A stretch of 64,000 nucleotides of DNA, from assembly GCF_040730185.1 (NCBI RefSeq), contig NZ_CP160402.1:3906001-3970000 (forward strand). The letters are read 5' to 3'. Below are positions 33,839 to 42,704 of this stretch, piece after piece. Both the position numbers and the translations under genes were made by a program. Under the pieces are notes generated by a model, which was given only the letters and a program-made list of their open reading frames with translations, was not told the origin of the DNA and ran no database searches. Numbering within the stretch: the first letter of the stretch is position 1; each line of letters opens with the position of its first letter. This DNA is from Streptomyces sp. Je 1-332. Lineage in GTDB: Bacteria > Actinomycetota > Actinomycetes > Streptomycetales > Streptomycetaceae.

Positions 33839-34353
33839 CACCGCACGGTGACGATCTGCTGAGGGCTCCAGTGCTGCCGGCCCGTGCCGAGGAACTGCCA
33901 GCCCGTACGTTCGTAGAGTGCGGTCGCGAACATCTCGGACTCGACGACGTCCAGGACGGGCGACAACCCCAACTCCCGGCCCTCGGCCACGACCCGCTCC
34001 AGCAGCCGCGCCCCGACCCCGTGCCCCCTGGCCCCCGGCGCGACGAACAGCCGGCTGACGACGGCGGACTCTTCGACGGCCATGCCTTCGCCCCGGCTCC
34101 ACAGCGCGGGCACCACGTCGTCGGCCCCGCTCCGGCAGAGCGCCACATGCCCCACGTCACGGTCGTCGAGCTCGGCGACCCAGGCCCCGGCGAGCGAATC
34201 CCCGGCCAGCCAGCCGGCGGGCTGCTCGGGCCAGTTGGTGGGGTAGCCGTCGGTCACGTGCACCTGAGCGAGGGCTTCCACACAGGCGGGCAGGTCGGCG
34301 TCCCGGCGGCTGCGGATGGAGGCGCGGGTGCGCGGGGCGGAGGTTTGGCTCAT
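33802..34353 (-). CDS. GNAT-family N-acetyltransferase
   Basis: 183 residues. The GNAT core is visible: SRLFVAPGARGHGVGARLLE carries the acetyl-CoA pyrophosphate loop (RGHGVG, about residue 117), followed by helix alpha3 and the beta-bulge ALYERTGWQFLG. Substrate unknown. ATG at 34353 selected, since the upstream open frame overlaps the promoter of the NfeD-like gene and has poor codon bias. Confidence 0.85.
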   Translation of the reverse strand: MSQTSAPRTRASIRSRRDADLPACVEALAQVHVTDGYPTNWPEQPAGWLAGDSLAGAWVAELDDRDVGHVALCRSGADDVVPALWSRGEGMAVEESAVVSRLFVAPGARGHGVGARLLERVVAEGRELGLSPVLDVVESEMFATALYERTGWQFLGTGRQHWSPQQIVTVRCYAAPGAVVPPS

Positions 34354-34458
34354 CGCGGTATGCAAGCACAGGCGAGCGCCGCCTCCCTGGTCCCGGGCCC
34401 CTGGCGCTATCGTCGGGATCCAGACAGAGCCTGCATGACATGGGGGAGGCGGCCGACG

Positions 34459-34713
34459 ATGGCGCCGGATGAGGCTGTGATCGGGTGTACCGGTGAACTC
34501 GTCGTCGGTACGCGCGGATCCGCGGGGCCCGGCGAGGTCCTGGTGCGGATCCGCGGGGGGTCCGAGACGTTTCTCGCCTGGTCCGACGAACCGCTGCCGC
34601 ACGGTGCCGCCGTACTCGTGATCGAGTCACGGGGCAGCCGCCAGGTCGATGTCATCAAGTGGGCGGACCCGTTGGAGGCGTTGGCCGGCGATGGTGCCGG
34701 CGGCGCCGGTTGA
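34459..34713 (+). CDS. Small NfeD-like protein preceding the flotillin
   Basis: 84 residues. The sequence (VIGCTGELVVGTRGSAGPGEVLVRIRGG, then AVLVIESRGSRQVDVIKW) fits the OB-fold C-terminal domain of NfeD proteins, which partner with flotillin/SPFH proteins in membrane microdomains. It has no transmembrane helices, unlike full-length NfeD. GGGGGAGG lies 9 bases before the ATG. The flotillin gene starts 11 bases after its stop, which supports the pairing. Confidence 0.75.
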   Translation: MAPDEAVIGCTGELVVGTRGSAGPGEVLVRIRGGSETFLAWSDEPLPHGAAVLVIESRGSRQVDVIKWADPLEALAGDGAGGAG

Positions 34714-34724
34714 GGAGTCGATCG

Positions 34725-35963
34725 ATGTTCGGTTACCGCGTTCCCGCCCCCGATGAGGCGATGCTGATCTCCGGCGGCAGGCGAGGCCTCGGCGGCGCCC
34801 CGTTCCGGGTGGTCACGGGCCACGGCAAGTTCGTGCTGCCCGTCTTCCGCAAGACCCGCTTCCTCACCCTTTCCATGTGCGAGGCGGAGGTCGTCGAGCA
34901 CTGCGTGACCCGGCAGGGCATCGCCCTGAAGGTGCGTGCCGTGATCGCCTTCAAGGTCGGCAACGACACGGAGAGCATCGTCAACGCGGGCCAGCGCTTC
35001 CTCTCCGACCAGGACCAGATGTCCGTCCTGACCGGCCGCATCTTCGCCGGTCATCTGCGGTCCATCATCGGCTCGATGACCGTCGAGGAGATCGTCACCG
35101 AGCGGCAGAAGCTCGCCACCGAGGTGCTCGACACCTCGAAGTCCGAGATGGCGAAGATCGGCCTGCACGTGGACTCGCTGCAGATCCAGTCGATCGACGA
35201 CGGCGACACCGGCTACATCGACGCCATGTCCGCCCCGCACAAGGCCGCCATCCAGCGCCAGGCCCAGATCGCCCAGGCGCAGGCGACCCAGGCCTCGGCC
35301 GAGGCCGAGCAGGAGGCCGCGCGGAACCAGGCCGAGTACGCGCGCCAGACCGCGATCGTGCAGGCCCAGTACTCCGCCGAGGTCGAGCGCGCCCAGGCCA
35401 AGGCGGCCCAGGCGGGCCCGCTCGCGGAGGCGCACGCGCAGCAGGAGGTGCTCGACGCGCGCACCGAACTGGCCGAGCGTGCCGCCCAGTTGCGCCAGCA
35501 GCAGCTGGTCGCCGAGGTGGTCAAGCCCGCGGAGGCGGACGCCGAGCGCATCCGGGTCCTTGCCCTCGCCGAGGCCGAGCGGATGAAGATCCAGGCGGAG
35601 GCGGCGGCGTCGTACGACCGGGTCGCGCTCGACCGGATGCTGATCGACCAGTTGCCGCTGATCGTGAAGGAGGCCGCGTCCGGCCTCTCCGGCGCGAACG
35701 TGAACGTGCTGAACGGCGCGGACGGGCTCGGCGAGATCGCGGCCGGACTCGTCGGGCAGGGCCTGACGATCCTGGACTCGGTCCGCAACAACCTCGGCTC
35801 ACCCGCCGCGCAGGGCCAGGGAGAGGGCCAGGGCCAGCGTGAACCCCTCGACATCAAGCGGTACTTGGGCGCGCCCGCCGACCGCGGCCAGGCGGACGGC
35901 GGCCAGGCGGACGGCGGCAAGTGTGACGGCGGCAAGGGCGACGGCCCCGTGGAGATCCAGTAG
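34725..35963 (+). CDS. Flotillin / SPFH-domain protein
   Basis: 412 residues. An SPFH (prohibitin homology) domain spans about 1-175 (FRVVTGHGKFVLPVFRKTRFL, SIIGSMTVEEIVTERQKL), followed by a long Ala/Gln/Glu-rich coiled coil (about 165-300) with flotillin-type EA repeats, and a disordered Gln/Gly-rich tail ending in repeats of ADGGQ. Flotillins organise membrane domains and influence fluidity and secretion. No N-terminal membrane helix is obvious; attachment is probably peripheral or via the NfeD-like partner. ATG with GAGGAG upstream. Confidence 0.88.
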   Translation: MFGYRVPAPDEAMLISGGRRGLGGAPFRVVTGHGKFVLPVFRKTRFLTLSMCEAEVVEHCVTRQGIALKVRAVIAFKVGNDTESIVNAGQRFLSDQDQMSVLTGRIFAGHLRSIIGSMTVEEIVTERQKLATEVLDTSKSEMAKIGLHVDSLQIQSIDDGDTGYIDAMSAPHKAAIQRQAQIAQAQATQASAEAEQEAARNQAEYARQTAIVQAQYSAEVERAQAKAAQAGPLAEAHAQQEVLDARTELAERAAQLRQQQLVAEVVKPAEADAERIRVLALAEAERMKIQAEAAASYDRVALDRMLIDQLPLIVKEAASGLSGANVNVLNGADGLGEIAAGLVGQGLTILDSVRNNLGSPAAQGQGEGQGQREPLDIKRYLGAPADRGQADGGQADGGKCDGGKGDGPVEIQ

Positions 35964-36234
35964 CCCCGCGCGCGGGGGCCCGCCGCCGGAGTGCCTGAGC
36001 CCTCACCATCACCGTGGCGTAGGTGATGGCGGCCGTGAGCAGCCAGAGGGCGAGGCCACCCCAGAGGCAGCGTTTCCAGAGGCCGGGCCGCGTCTGCGGG
36101 GCGCGGTGGTCGTCGTCCGGGCTCGGGGGCCGGCTCGGTGACGTGGCCGGCGTGTGCGGCGTGTGCGGCGTGTGCGGCGTGTGCGGCGTGTGCGGCGTGT
36201 GCGGCGTGTGCAGCGTGTGCGGCTTCTGGTGCAT
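35854..36234 (-). CDS. Possible small membrane protein with His-Thr-Pro repeats
   Basis: 126-residue frame. It starts MHQKPHT and continues with seven or eight HTP repeats encoded by the 9-bp tandem repeat 36151-36222. Then comes a basic patch (RPGLWKRCLW) and one transmembrane helix (GGLALWLLTAAITYATVMV) whose codons have strong Streptomyces bias. After that the bias vanishes and the frame runs 110 bases into the flotillin gene, so the true end may have been shifted by a small indel. Weak ribosome-binding site. Real gene likely, boundaries doubtful. Confidence 0.4.
   Translation of the reverse strand: MHQKPHTLHTPHTPHTPHTPHTPHTPHTPATSPSRPPSPDDDHRAPQTRPGLWKRCLWGGLALWLLTAAITYATVMVRAQALRRRAPARGATGSPRGRRPCRRHTCRRPPGRRPPGRGRRARPSTA
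36151..36222. repeat. Eight 9-bp tandem repeats
   Basis: Unit CGTGTGCGG from 36151, eight copies, the seventh with one change (CGTGTGCAG). On the minus strand it encodes His-Thr-Pro repeats. Confidence 0.95.
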
Positions 36235-36309
36235 CGGATGGGGGCCCCCTTCGGATCGCCCCGGACTGCCCGCTATCCGTTTCGCCCGACTTTAGGTTGA
36301 ATACGACCT

Positions 36310-37509
36310 ATGTCGCAGCCGGGGACGCTCATCCTGATCATGGCCATCGCCGTGCTCGCACCCCTCCTCACCTACGGCTTCAGCCGCTGGCTCCCCGTCC
36401 CCCTGGTCATCTTCGAGATCCTGCTCGGCATCCTCATCGGCCCCGACGTCCTCGGATGGGCCCACCACGACGCGGCCATCGACGCGCTCTCGGATCTCGG
36501 CCTCTCGATGCTGATCTTCCTCGCGGGGTACGAGATCCAGTTCGGCGCCGTCCGCGGGGACACCCTGCGCCGTTCGGTGCGGGCCTGGGTGATCTCGCTT
36601 GCGCTCGGACTCGGCGTCGCGTTCGCCCTGACCGCGGGCGCCGTCACCAAAAGTTTCGTCATCGGCACGGCGCTGACCAGCACCGCGCTCGGTACGGTGC
36701 TGCCGGTCCTGCGCGACTCCGGAGACCTGCGGGGCCGCTTCGGGACGGTGATGATGGCCTTCGGCGCGGTCGGGGAGTTCGGCCCGATCATCGCGATGTC
36801 CCTGCTCCTGAGCGGCCGGGCCCCCCGCACGTCGGCCGTGCTGCTCGCCGCGTTCGCCGCCGTCACGGCCGCCGCGGTCTTCTGGGCGCTGCGGCCGAGG
36901 CCTCCCTGGTTCTCCCGTGTCATCGCCAAGACCCTGCACAGCAGCGGCCAGTTCGCGGTGCGCTTTGTGATGCTGCTGCTCGCCGCGATGCTCGGCCTCT
37001 CGTACGCCTTCGGCCTCGACACGCTCCTGGGCGCGTTCGCGGCGGGCCTGCTCACCCGCCTCGTCCTGCACGGTGCGGCGCCGGAGAGCAGCGAGCTGGT
37101 CCTCGGGAAGATCGAGGCGATGGGCTTCGGCTTCCTGGTGCCGGTGTTCTTCATCGTGACCGGCATCGACTTCGACCTGGACGCCCTGCTGCACGGCGGC
37201 CGTCCACTCGTCCTGCTGCCCGCCTTCCTCCTGCTCTTCCTCGTCGTACGGGGCCTGCCCGTGTACGTCCTCGCCCCACGCGACCTGGACGTACGGGACC
37301 GGCGCGCCCTCACGCTCTACTCCTCCACGGCCCTGCCGCTCGTCGTCGCGATCACCGCCATCGGCCTGGACGACAAGGCACTGACGGCGGGTGAGGCCGC
37401 GGCGCTCGTCGGGGCGGCGATGGTGTCGGTCCTTGTCTTCCCGCTCCTGGCGCTGAGGCTGCGGGCACGCGCGCCACGCAGCCTCGAGCCCACGGGCGAC
37501 GCCGGCTAG
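36310..37509 (+). CDS. CPA2-type cation/proton antiporter
   Basis: 399 residues with about twelve transmembrane helices, Na+/H+ exchanger fold of the CPA2 (KefB-like) type. Signature segments are VIFEILLGILIGPDVLGW, LGLSMLIFLAGYEIQF and GLDTLLGAFAAGLLT. No C-terminal TrkA-N regulatory domain is present, so this is a short form ending in a basic tail. The ion is not known. No ribosome-binding site is seen before the ATG and a TACGACCT-like box lies just upstream, so translation may be leaderless. Its last 4 bases overlap the convergent ABC-F gene. Confidence 0.9.
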   Translation: MSQPGTLILIMAIAVLAPLLTYGFSRWLPVPLVIFEILLGILIGPDVLGWAHHDAAIDALSDLGLSMLIFLAGYEIQFGAVRGDTLRRSVRAWVISLALGLGVAFALTAGAVTKSFVIGTALTSTALGTVLPVLRDSGDLRGRFGTVMMAFGAVGEFGPIIAMSLLLSGRAPRTSAVLLAAFAAVTAAAVFWALRPRPPWFSRVIAKTLHSSGQFAVRFVMLLLAAMLGLSYAFGLDTLLGAFAAGLLTRLVLHGAAPESSELVLGKIEAMGFGFLVPVFFIVTGIDFDLDALLHGGRPLVLLPAFLLLFLVVRGLPVYVLAPRDLDVRDRRALTLYSSTALPLVVAITAIGLDDKALTAGEAAALVGAAMVSVLVFPLLALRLRARAPRSLEPTGDAG

Positions 37510-39107
37510 GCGAGCGCGACGAGCTCCCGGTAGTCCGGGCTCCACAGGTCCTCGGTGCCGTCCGGCAGGAGCAGCACGCGATCGGGCCGCAGCGCGTCGA
37601 TGGCCCCTTCGTCGTGCGTCACCATCACGATCGCGCCCGGATACGTGCCCACCGCGCCGAGCACCTCGTCGCGCGACGCCGGGTCGAGGTTGTTGGTCGG
37701 CTCGTCCAGGAGCAGCACGTTCGCCCCCGAGTGCACGAGCCCCGCGAGCGCGAGCCGGGTCTTCTCGCCGCCGGAGAGCACCGCGGCCGGCTTGTCGGCG
37801 TCGTCCCCGCGGAACAGGAAGGATCCCAGGACCCCTCGCACCTCGCCGTCCGTGAGGCCGGGCGCGGCGGCGGCGAGATTCTCCCGTACCGTCATGCGGC
37901 CGTCGAGGGTGTCGTGCTCCTGCGCGAAGTAGCCGAGCCTGGCTCCGTGACCGTGCACCACCCGTCCGCTGTCCGGGAGTTCGGCCCCGGCGAGGATGCG
38001 CAGGAGGGTGGTCTTGCCAGCGCCGTTGAACCCGAGAACGACGAGCCGGCTCCCCCGGTCGACGGCCAGGTCGACACCGCCGAGCACCCTGCGACCCCCG
38101 TACGCCTTCACCAGACTGACCGCCCCCAGCGGCGTACGCCCGCACGGCGCGGGCTCGGGCAGCCTGATCCGCGCGACGCGCTCGTCCCTCCTGACGGGCT
38201 CGGTGGCGGCGAGCATCCGGTCGGCGCGGCGTGCCATGTTCTTCGCGGCCGTGGCGGTGGCGACGTGCGAGCGCATCTTCTCCGCCTGGCTGCGCAGCGA
38301 AGCGGCTTTCCGCTCCGCGTTGGCCCGCTCACGGCCGCGCCGCCGCTCGTCCGCGGCGCGCTGGGCGAGGTAGGTGTGCCAGCCGGTGTTGTGCACGTCG
38401 AGGGCGGCGCGGCCGGGGTCGAGCGCGAAGACGCGGTTGACGGTGTCCGCGAGCAGGTCGGTGTCATGGCTGATGAGGACGAGCCCACCGCCGTATCCCC
38501 CGAGATATCCCCGCAGCCAGCCCACCGAATCGGCGTCCAGATGGTTGGTCGGCTCGTCGAGGAGCAGGGTGTCGTGGCGCGAGAAGAGGATCCGGGCCAG
38601 CTCGACGCGGCGCCGCTGGCCGCCGGAGAGGTGGCCGACCGGCGCGTCCATCATGCGCTCGGGGAGCCCGAGACCGGCGGCCACGCGGGCGGCCTCCGCC
38701 TCGGCGGCGTACCCGCCCCGCGCCTGGAACGCGTCGTCCGCGCGGGCGTACGCGGCCATGGCCCGCCGCTGCTCCGCGGCGCCCACGGCTTCGGCCATGG
38801 CGCTCTCGGCGTTACGCAGGGCCTGTGCGGCACTGTCGAGTCCGCGGGCGGAGAGGATGCGGGCGGTGACGGTGCTGTGCGGGTCGGCGGCGGCGGGGTC
38901 CTGGGCGAGGTAGCCGACGGAACCGGTGCGGGTGAAGGTCCCCGCGGCCGGGGCGGCCTGCCCCGCGAGGGTCTTGAGCAGGGTGGTCTTCCCCGCGCCG
39001 TTACGGCCGACGAGGCCGATGCGGTCGCCGGGGGCGATGTGGAAGGAGGCGCCGGCGAGCAGAAGCCGGGCGCCGCCGCGGACGTCGATGCGTCGGGCGG
39101 TGATCAT
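37506..39107 (-). CDS. ABC-F family ATPase
   Basis: 533 residues with two ABC domains and no membrane segment. First Walker A GLVGRNGAGKTTL (about residue 32), signature LSGGQRRRVELAR and LLLDEPTNHLD; second Walker A VLGFNGAGKTTLL (about 350), LSGGEKTRLALAG and LLLDEPTNNLD. Between them lies the charged P-site tRNA interaction motif region (AADERRRGRERANAERKAASL), rather long and Arg-rich. ABC-F proteins act on ribosomes, either in translation or in resistance to ribosome-targeting drugs; Streptomyces carry several and I cannot assign this one. Start at 39107 with GGAG upstream. Confidence 0.9.
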   Translation of the reverse strand: MITARRIDVRGGARLLLAGASFHIAPGDRIGLVGRNGAGKTTLLKTLAGQAAPAAGTFTRTGSVGYLAQDPAAADPHSTVTARILSARGLDSAAQALRNAESAMAEAVGAAEQRRAMAAYARADDAFQARGGYAAEAEAARVAAGLGLPERMMDAPVGHLSGGQRRRVELARILFSRHDTLLLDEPTNHLDADSVGWLRGYLGGYGGGLVLISHDTDLLADTVNRVFALDPGRAALDVHNTGWHTYLAQRAADERRRGRERANAERKAASLRSQAEKMRSHVATATAAKNMARRADRMLAATEPVRRDERVARIRLPEPAPCGRTPLGAVSLVKAYGGRRVLGGVDLAVDRGSRLVVLGFNGAGKTTLLRILAGAELPDSGRVVHGHGARLGYFAQEHDTLDGRMTVRENLAAAAPGLTDGEVRGVLGSFLFRGDDADKPAAVLSGGEKTRLALAGLVHSGANVLLLDEPTNNLDPASRDEVLGAVGTYPGAIVMVTHDEGAIDALRPDRVLLLPDGTEDLWSPDYRELVALA

Positions 39108-39287
39108 GAGGTAACGCTCCGCAGTAGCGAATGGACACACGGGTGACGTGGAGACCGGTGTCCTGGCTAGGAGATGCGGGGCGTAGACATAGGGCGAGGG
39201 TATCGATCCCGGCCCCGTGACCGCACGCGGATTTCCCCGCCGGGTGCGGGCGTGCGGAGCTCCTGCTGGGGCGGGATGATCGACTCC

Positions 39288-39872
39288 ATGGACGTCACCT
39301 TGCACCTGGCCCAGGAACCGGAAGCCGATGAGCTCCTCGGCCGCAGTCCGCTGGCCGCGCTCGTCGGGATGCTGCTCGACCAGCAGGTTCCGATGGAGTG
39401 GGCGTTCGCGGGGCCGCGGACGATCGCGCGGCGGTTGAACGCGGACGATCTCGACGCGCACGAGATCGCGGCGTACGACCCCGAGGAGTTCGCCGCGCTG
39501 CTCTCCGCGAAGCCGGCGGTGCATCGCTATCCCGGGTCGATGGCGAAACGAATCCAGCAGCTCTGCGCGTACCTCGTGGAGCACTACGAGGGTGACCCCA
39601 CCGCCCTGTGGGAGGGCGTCGCGTCCGGCAAGGACCTCCTGAAGCGCCTGAACGACCTCCCCGGCTTCGGCAAGCAGAAGTCACAGATCTTCCTGGCCCT
39701 GCTCGGCAAGCAGCTCGGTGTACGTCCTGATGGCTGGCGGGAGGCGGCGGGGGCGTACGGGGAGCCGGACGCGTACCGCTCGGTCGCGGACATCACGGGC
39801 CCGGAGTCCCTCCAGCGGGTCCGCACCCACAAGCAGCAGCTCAAGGCAGCAGCAAAGGCCTCCGGCAAGTAA
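39288..39872 (+). CDS. HhH-GPD type base-excision repair protein
   Basis: 194 residues from the ATG at 39288 (39276 also possible, with a GGGGCGGG spaced well for it). Contains the HhH-GPD core: a MLLDQQVPMEWAF segment as in 3-methyladenine glycosylases, and the helix-hairpin-helix LLKRLNDLPGFGKQKSQIFLALLGKQLGV with the GFGKQKS hairpin at about residue 128. The catalytic aspartate that normally follows the hairpin appears to be replaced in VRPDGWREAA, where D occurs shortly after. Likely removes damaged bases; lesion unknown. Confidence 0.85.
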   Translation: MDVTLHLAQEPEADELLGRSPLAALVGMLLDQQVPMEWAFAGPRTIARRLNADDLDAHEIAAYDPEEFAALLSAKPAVHRYPGSMAKRIQQLCAYLVEHYEGDPTALWEGVASGKDLLKRLNDLPGFGKQKSQIFLALLGKQLGVRPDGWREAAGAYGEPDAYRSVADITGPESLQRVRTHKQQLKAAAKASGK

Positions 39873-40272
39873 CCCCGGGGCCACCGAGGCCCCGCATCCG
39901 CCCCTAGCCGAACAACCTTTCCCGCCCACCCGCCCGATTGCCCCGCGGTACCTGGGCGGGGTAGGTGCGGTAGCCAGGGGCAACCCCGGGCCGGACACCG
40001 ACCCCCACCCACCCGCAGCCGGCAGTGAGACGCGAGGGGACGTGCCGGTATGTCTGCCCGGAGCACGGCTCCCGAAGACTCCGGAGTCGAAGCAGCCCCG
40101 CGGCCACCGGACGATAGCGAGGACGGACATACCGGCGCGGCCCCGCACCACCACACGGACCGGAACCGCCCCGCAGCCGTCAGCCGGGAGCGCCCCTCGC
40201 GCCCTAGCCCAAGAGGGGGGATCTCTGGGGTGGGGCACAGGAAGTGGGGGTGGTCGGGGGACATGATCCCTC
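39873..40272. other. Gene-free interval after the HhH-GPD gene
   Basis: 400 bases with no credible gene. It holds a copy of the dispersed G-rich repeat (39909-39948) and a long-range inverted repeat, GCCGGTATGTC (40044-40054) with GACATACCGGC (40126-40136), 71 bases apart. The end is G-rich, leading to the next small gene. Confidence 0.55.
39909..39948 (+). repeat. Dispersed C/G-rich repeat, copy B
   Basis: Core TTTCCCGCCCACCCGCCCGA at 39918-39937 followed by TTGCCCCGCGG. Nearly identical, in inverse orientation, to 55101-55140. Confidence 0.75.
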
Positions 40273-40584
40273 ATGAGCCGTGCCGCCGCGCCCCGCCCCG
40301 CGTGGCTTCGCGCTGCCCTGATTCTGCTGGCCCTCCTCGGCGCCGTCCTCGCCCCCGCGTCCCCCACCGAAGCCGCCCCCGCCCCACCCGCGGCCATCTC
40401 CACCGAGCCCGCCGGTGAGGCCCACCAGGACACCGCCGAGACCGCCCTCCGCGTACCCACGAGACGCCCCACCCCCGTCTCCGCCCCGGCCGCACGCCCC
40501 CGCGACCCCCGCCGCAACCGCCCCCTCCCCACCCGCGCCCTTCACCACCGCCCTGCCCCACGCTCCGTCGTCCTCCGCTGCTGA
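40273..40584 (+). CDS. Small secreted Pro/Ala-rich protein
   Basis: 103 residues. A convincing signal peptide (MSRAAAPRPAWLRAALILLALLG... to SPTEAAPA, about 1-35) is followed by a low-complexity Pro/Ala/Arg-rich part with no domain. The codon bias at the third position holds to the end. Probably a small exported Streptomyces protein of unknown role; the spacing of its GGGGGA site (12 bases) is long. The next small gene begins 64 bases later on the same strand. Confidence 0.6.
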   Translation: MSRAAAPRPAWLRAALILLALLGAVLAPASPTEAAPAPPAAISTEPAGEAHQDTAETALRVPTRRPTPVSAPAARPRDPRRNRPLPTRALHHRPAPRSVVLRC

Positions 40585-40648
40585 CAGGCCCGCCCCCGCG
40601 GGGCGACCACGCCACCCCCCAGCAGCGAGAGAAAGAGGACGGCACCCC

Positions 40649-40807
40649 ATGCCTATCGACCCCTACGCAGCCCTGCACGCACTCCTCCGCGCCGAAGCCG
40701 TACGCAACGCACCCCCCACCCCCGACGCCCCCACCCCGGCAGCCTCACAGAGCGACGACGAGGACCCCGAGAAGAACGGCGGCGGCGCGGAGCAGAACGG
40801 CCGCTGA
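40649..40807 (+). CDS. Conserved very small acidic protein
   Basis: 52 residues, too short to be prominent. It begins MPIDPYAALHALLRAEAVR, which I recognise as a conserved start among small Streptomyces ORFs in this position, and ends in a Ser/Asp/Glu/Asn-rich tail (SQSDDEDPEKNGGG). AGAGG lies 9 bases before the ATG. Possibly cotranscribed with the secreted protein upstream. No function known to me. Confidence 0.6.
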   Translation: MPIDPYAALHALLRAEAVRNAPPTPDAPTPAASQSDDEDPEKNGGGAEQNGR

Positions 40808-40849
40808 GCCCAGTCACCACGCCCCCCGCCCGGCGCAGACGCACACGAC

Positions 40850-42583
40850 TCAGCGTCTGCGCCGAGCCGTTCCGAACACCGACCGCGAGATCTCCCGCCC
40901 GATCTGCGTCCCCAACGACCGCGCCAGCGACTTGAAGATCCCGCTCCCCACCACCTGGTCCACCACCGAGCCGGACCCCTTGCTCGTAGCCGCCCCCTTC
41001 GCCGCCGCCCTCTCCGCCTTCTCCGCCTCCGCCGCAGCCGCGACCGCCGCGGCCGCCTCCTCCGCCTCGGCCTGACGCGCGGTCAACTTCTCGTACGCCG
41101 ACTCCCGGTCGACCGCCTCCGCGTACCGTCCGTACAGCAGCGACCCCTTCACCGCTCCCTCCAGCGCCCCCGCCTCCACCGGCCCCATCAACGACTCCGG
41201 CGCCCGCAGCCGCGTCACGGCCACCGGCGTGGGCGCGCCCTTCTCGCTCAGTACGGTGATCACCGCCTCGCCGGTGCCGATCGCGGTGAGGGTCTCCTCC
41301 AGGTCGTACGCGGAGTTCGGGAACGTCCGTACCGTCGCCTTCAGCGCCTTCTGGTCGTCCGGCGTGAAGGCCCGCAGCGCGTGCTGGACGCGGTTGCCCA
41401 GCTGGGCGAGGACGTCGGCGGGCACGTCCTTCGGCGTCTGCGTCACGAAGAAGACGCCGATCCCCTTCGAGCGGATGAGCCGCACGGTCTGCGTGATCGC
41501 TTCGAGGAAGGCCTTCGACGCCCCGTTGAAGAGCAGGTGTGCCTCGTCGAAGAAGAAGACCAGCTTCGGCCTCTCCACGTCGCCCACCTCGGGCAGGTCG
41601 TTGTAGAGATCCGCGAGCAGCCACATCAGGAACGTCGAGAAGAGCTGCGGTTTGTCCTGCACGGCGGGCAGTTCGAGCACCGACACCAGGCCCCGCCCGT
41701 CCGGCGCCGCCCGCAGGAACTCGCTCGTGTCGAACTCCGGCTCCCCGAAGAAGTCCCCCATGCCCTGCGCCTCGAAGGCGGTCAGCGCCCGCAGGATGAC
41801 GCCCGCGGTGACCGTGGAAAGGCCGCCGATTCCCTTGAGTTCCGGCTTTCCCTCGTCCGACGTCAGGAACGTCACCACGGCCCGCAGATCCTTCAGATCG
41901 ACCAGTTCCAGCCCTTTCTGGTCGGCGTAGTGGAAGATCAGGCCGAGCGACTGCTCCTGGGTCTGGTTCAGTTGCAGCACCTTCGACAGCAGCACCGGAC
42001 CGAAGCTCGTGATCGTGGCCCGCACCGGAATCCCGGTGCCGATCCCGCCCAGCGCGTAGAACTCGCTGGGGAAGCCCGTCGCCTCCCACGTCTGCCCGAC
42101 GTCCCGCGCCCGCTCGGCGACCTTCTCGCCGCTCTCCCCCGGCACCGAGATCCCGGACACGTCCCCCTTGATGTCGGCGAGGAACACCGGCACGCCCTGC
42201 GCGGCCAGCTGCTCGGCGATGAGCTGGAGAGTCTTCGTCTTGCCTGTGCCGGTCGCGCCCGCGACGAGCCCGTGACGGTTGAGCATGGCAAGCGGGATGC
42301 GGATCTGGGCGTCGGGGAGGCACTGTCCGTCCCACAGGAGCGCGCCGAGGTCCAGCGCGGGCCCGGCGAAGGCGTAGCCGGAGACGATCTCCATCGCCTC
42401 CTGGGGCAACGCGGCACCCCCTCGCTCGGCGCCCTCACCCGCGGCGCCGCCACCCACGGCGCCTCCACCCACGGCACCCCCACCGGAAGCTTCCCCTCCG
42501 GTCGTCACCCCCGCGACCGGCGGTGACTCGTTAGAGGGGTTCTCGCGCCCCGTCGTGGACGGCATCGGCTGGCTCTCGCTCAC
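40850..42583 (-). CDS. HerA-like helicase / DUF853 ATPase
   Basis: 577 residues from GTG 42583. An FtsK/HerA-type P-loop ATPase: Walker A GATGTGKT (109-116), Walker B LVFFFDEAHLL, and ARGFF-like FVTQTPKDVPADVLAQLGNR. N-terminal 60 residues are Gly/Ala-rich and disordered, with a run of GGGAV repeats. A coiled, Ala/Glu-rich segment (about 475-520) precedes a C-terminal GSGIFKSLARSLGTQIGREI that is typical of DUF853. Role in DNA or secretion-like processes is not established for this family. No nuclease partner (NurA) lies beside it. Confidence 0.88.
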   Translation of the reverse strand: MSESQPMPSTTGRENPSNESPPVAGVTTGGEASGGGAVGGGAVGGGAAGEGAERGGAALPQEAMEIVSGYAFAGPALDLGALLWDGQCLPDAQIRIPLAMLNRHGLVAGATGTGKTKTLQLIAEQLAAQGVPVFLADIKGDVSGISVPGESGEKVAERARDVGQTWEATGFPSEFYALGGIGTGIPVRATITSFGPVLLSKVLQLNQTQEQSLGLIFHYADQKGLELVDLKDLRAVVTFLTSDEGKPELKGIGGLSTVTAGVILRALTAFEAQGMGDFFGEPEFDTSEFLRAAPDGRGLVSVLELPAVQDKPQLFSTFLMWLLADLYNDLPEVGDVERPKLVFFFDEAHLLFNGASKAFLEAITQTVRLIRSKGIGVFFVTQTPKDVPADVLAQLGNRVQHALRAFTPDDQKALKATVRTFPNSAYDLEETLTAIGTGEAVITVLSEKGAPTPVAVTRLRAPESLMGPVEAGALEGAVKGSLLYGRYAEAVDRESAYEKLTARQAEAEEAAAAVAAAAEAEKAERAAAKGAATSKGSGSVVDQVVGSGIFKSLARSLGTQIGREISRSVFGTARRRR

Positions 42584-42691
42584 TTCTGCCCCTGTTCCCG
42601 GCTTGAGAGTTCCCGGTTTGCCCCGATTTCCGGCGTCATTTCCCAGAGTCGCACTCCGTCTCCATGGCTGCGCCCGGAGAGCCTCGCCCGG

Positions 42692-42704
42692 TAGGCTTTC
42701 CGTG
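42692..42704 (+). promoter_or_regulatory. -10 box giving a leaderless mRNA for the 98-residue gene
   Basis: TAGGCT at 42692-42697 lies 7 bases before the GTG start at 42704 and no ribosome-binding site exists, so the transcript probably begins at the start codon. Confidence 0.5.
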
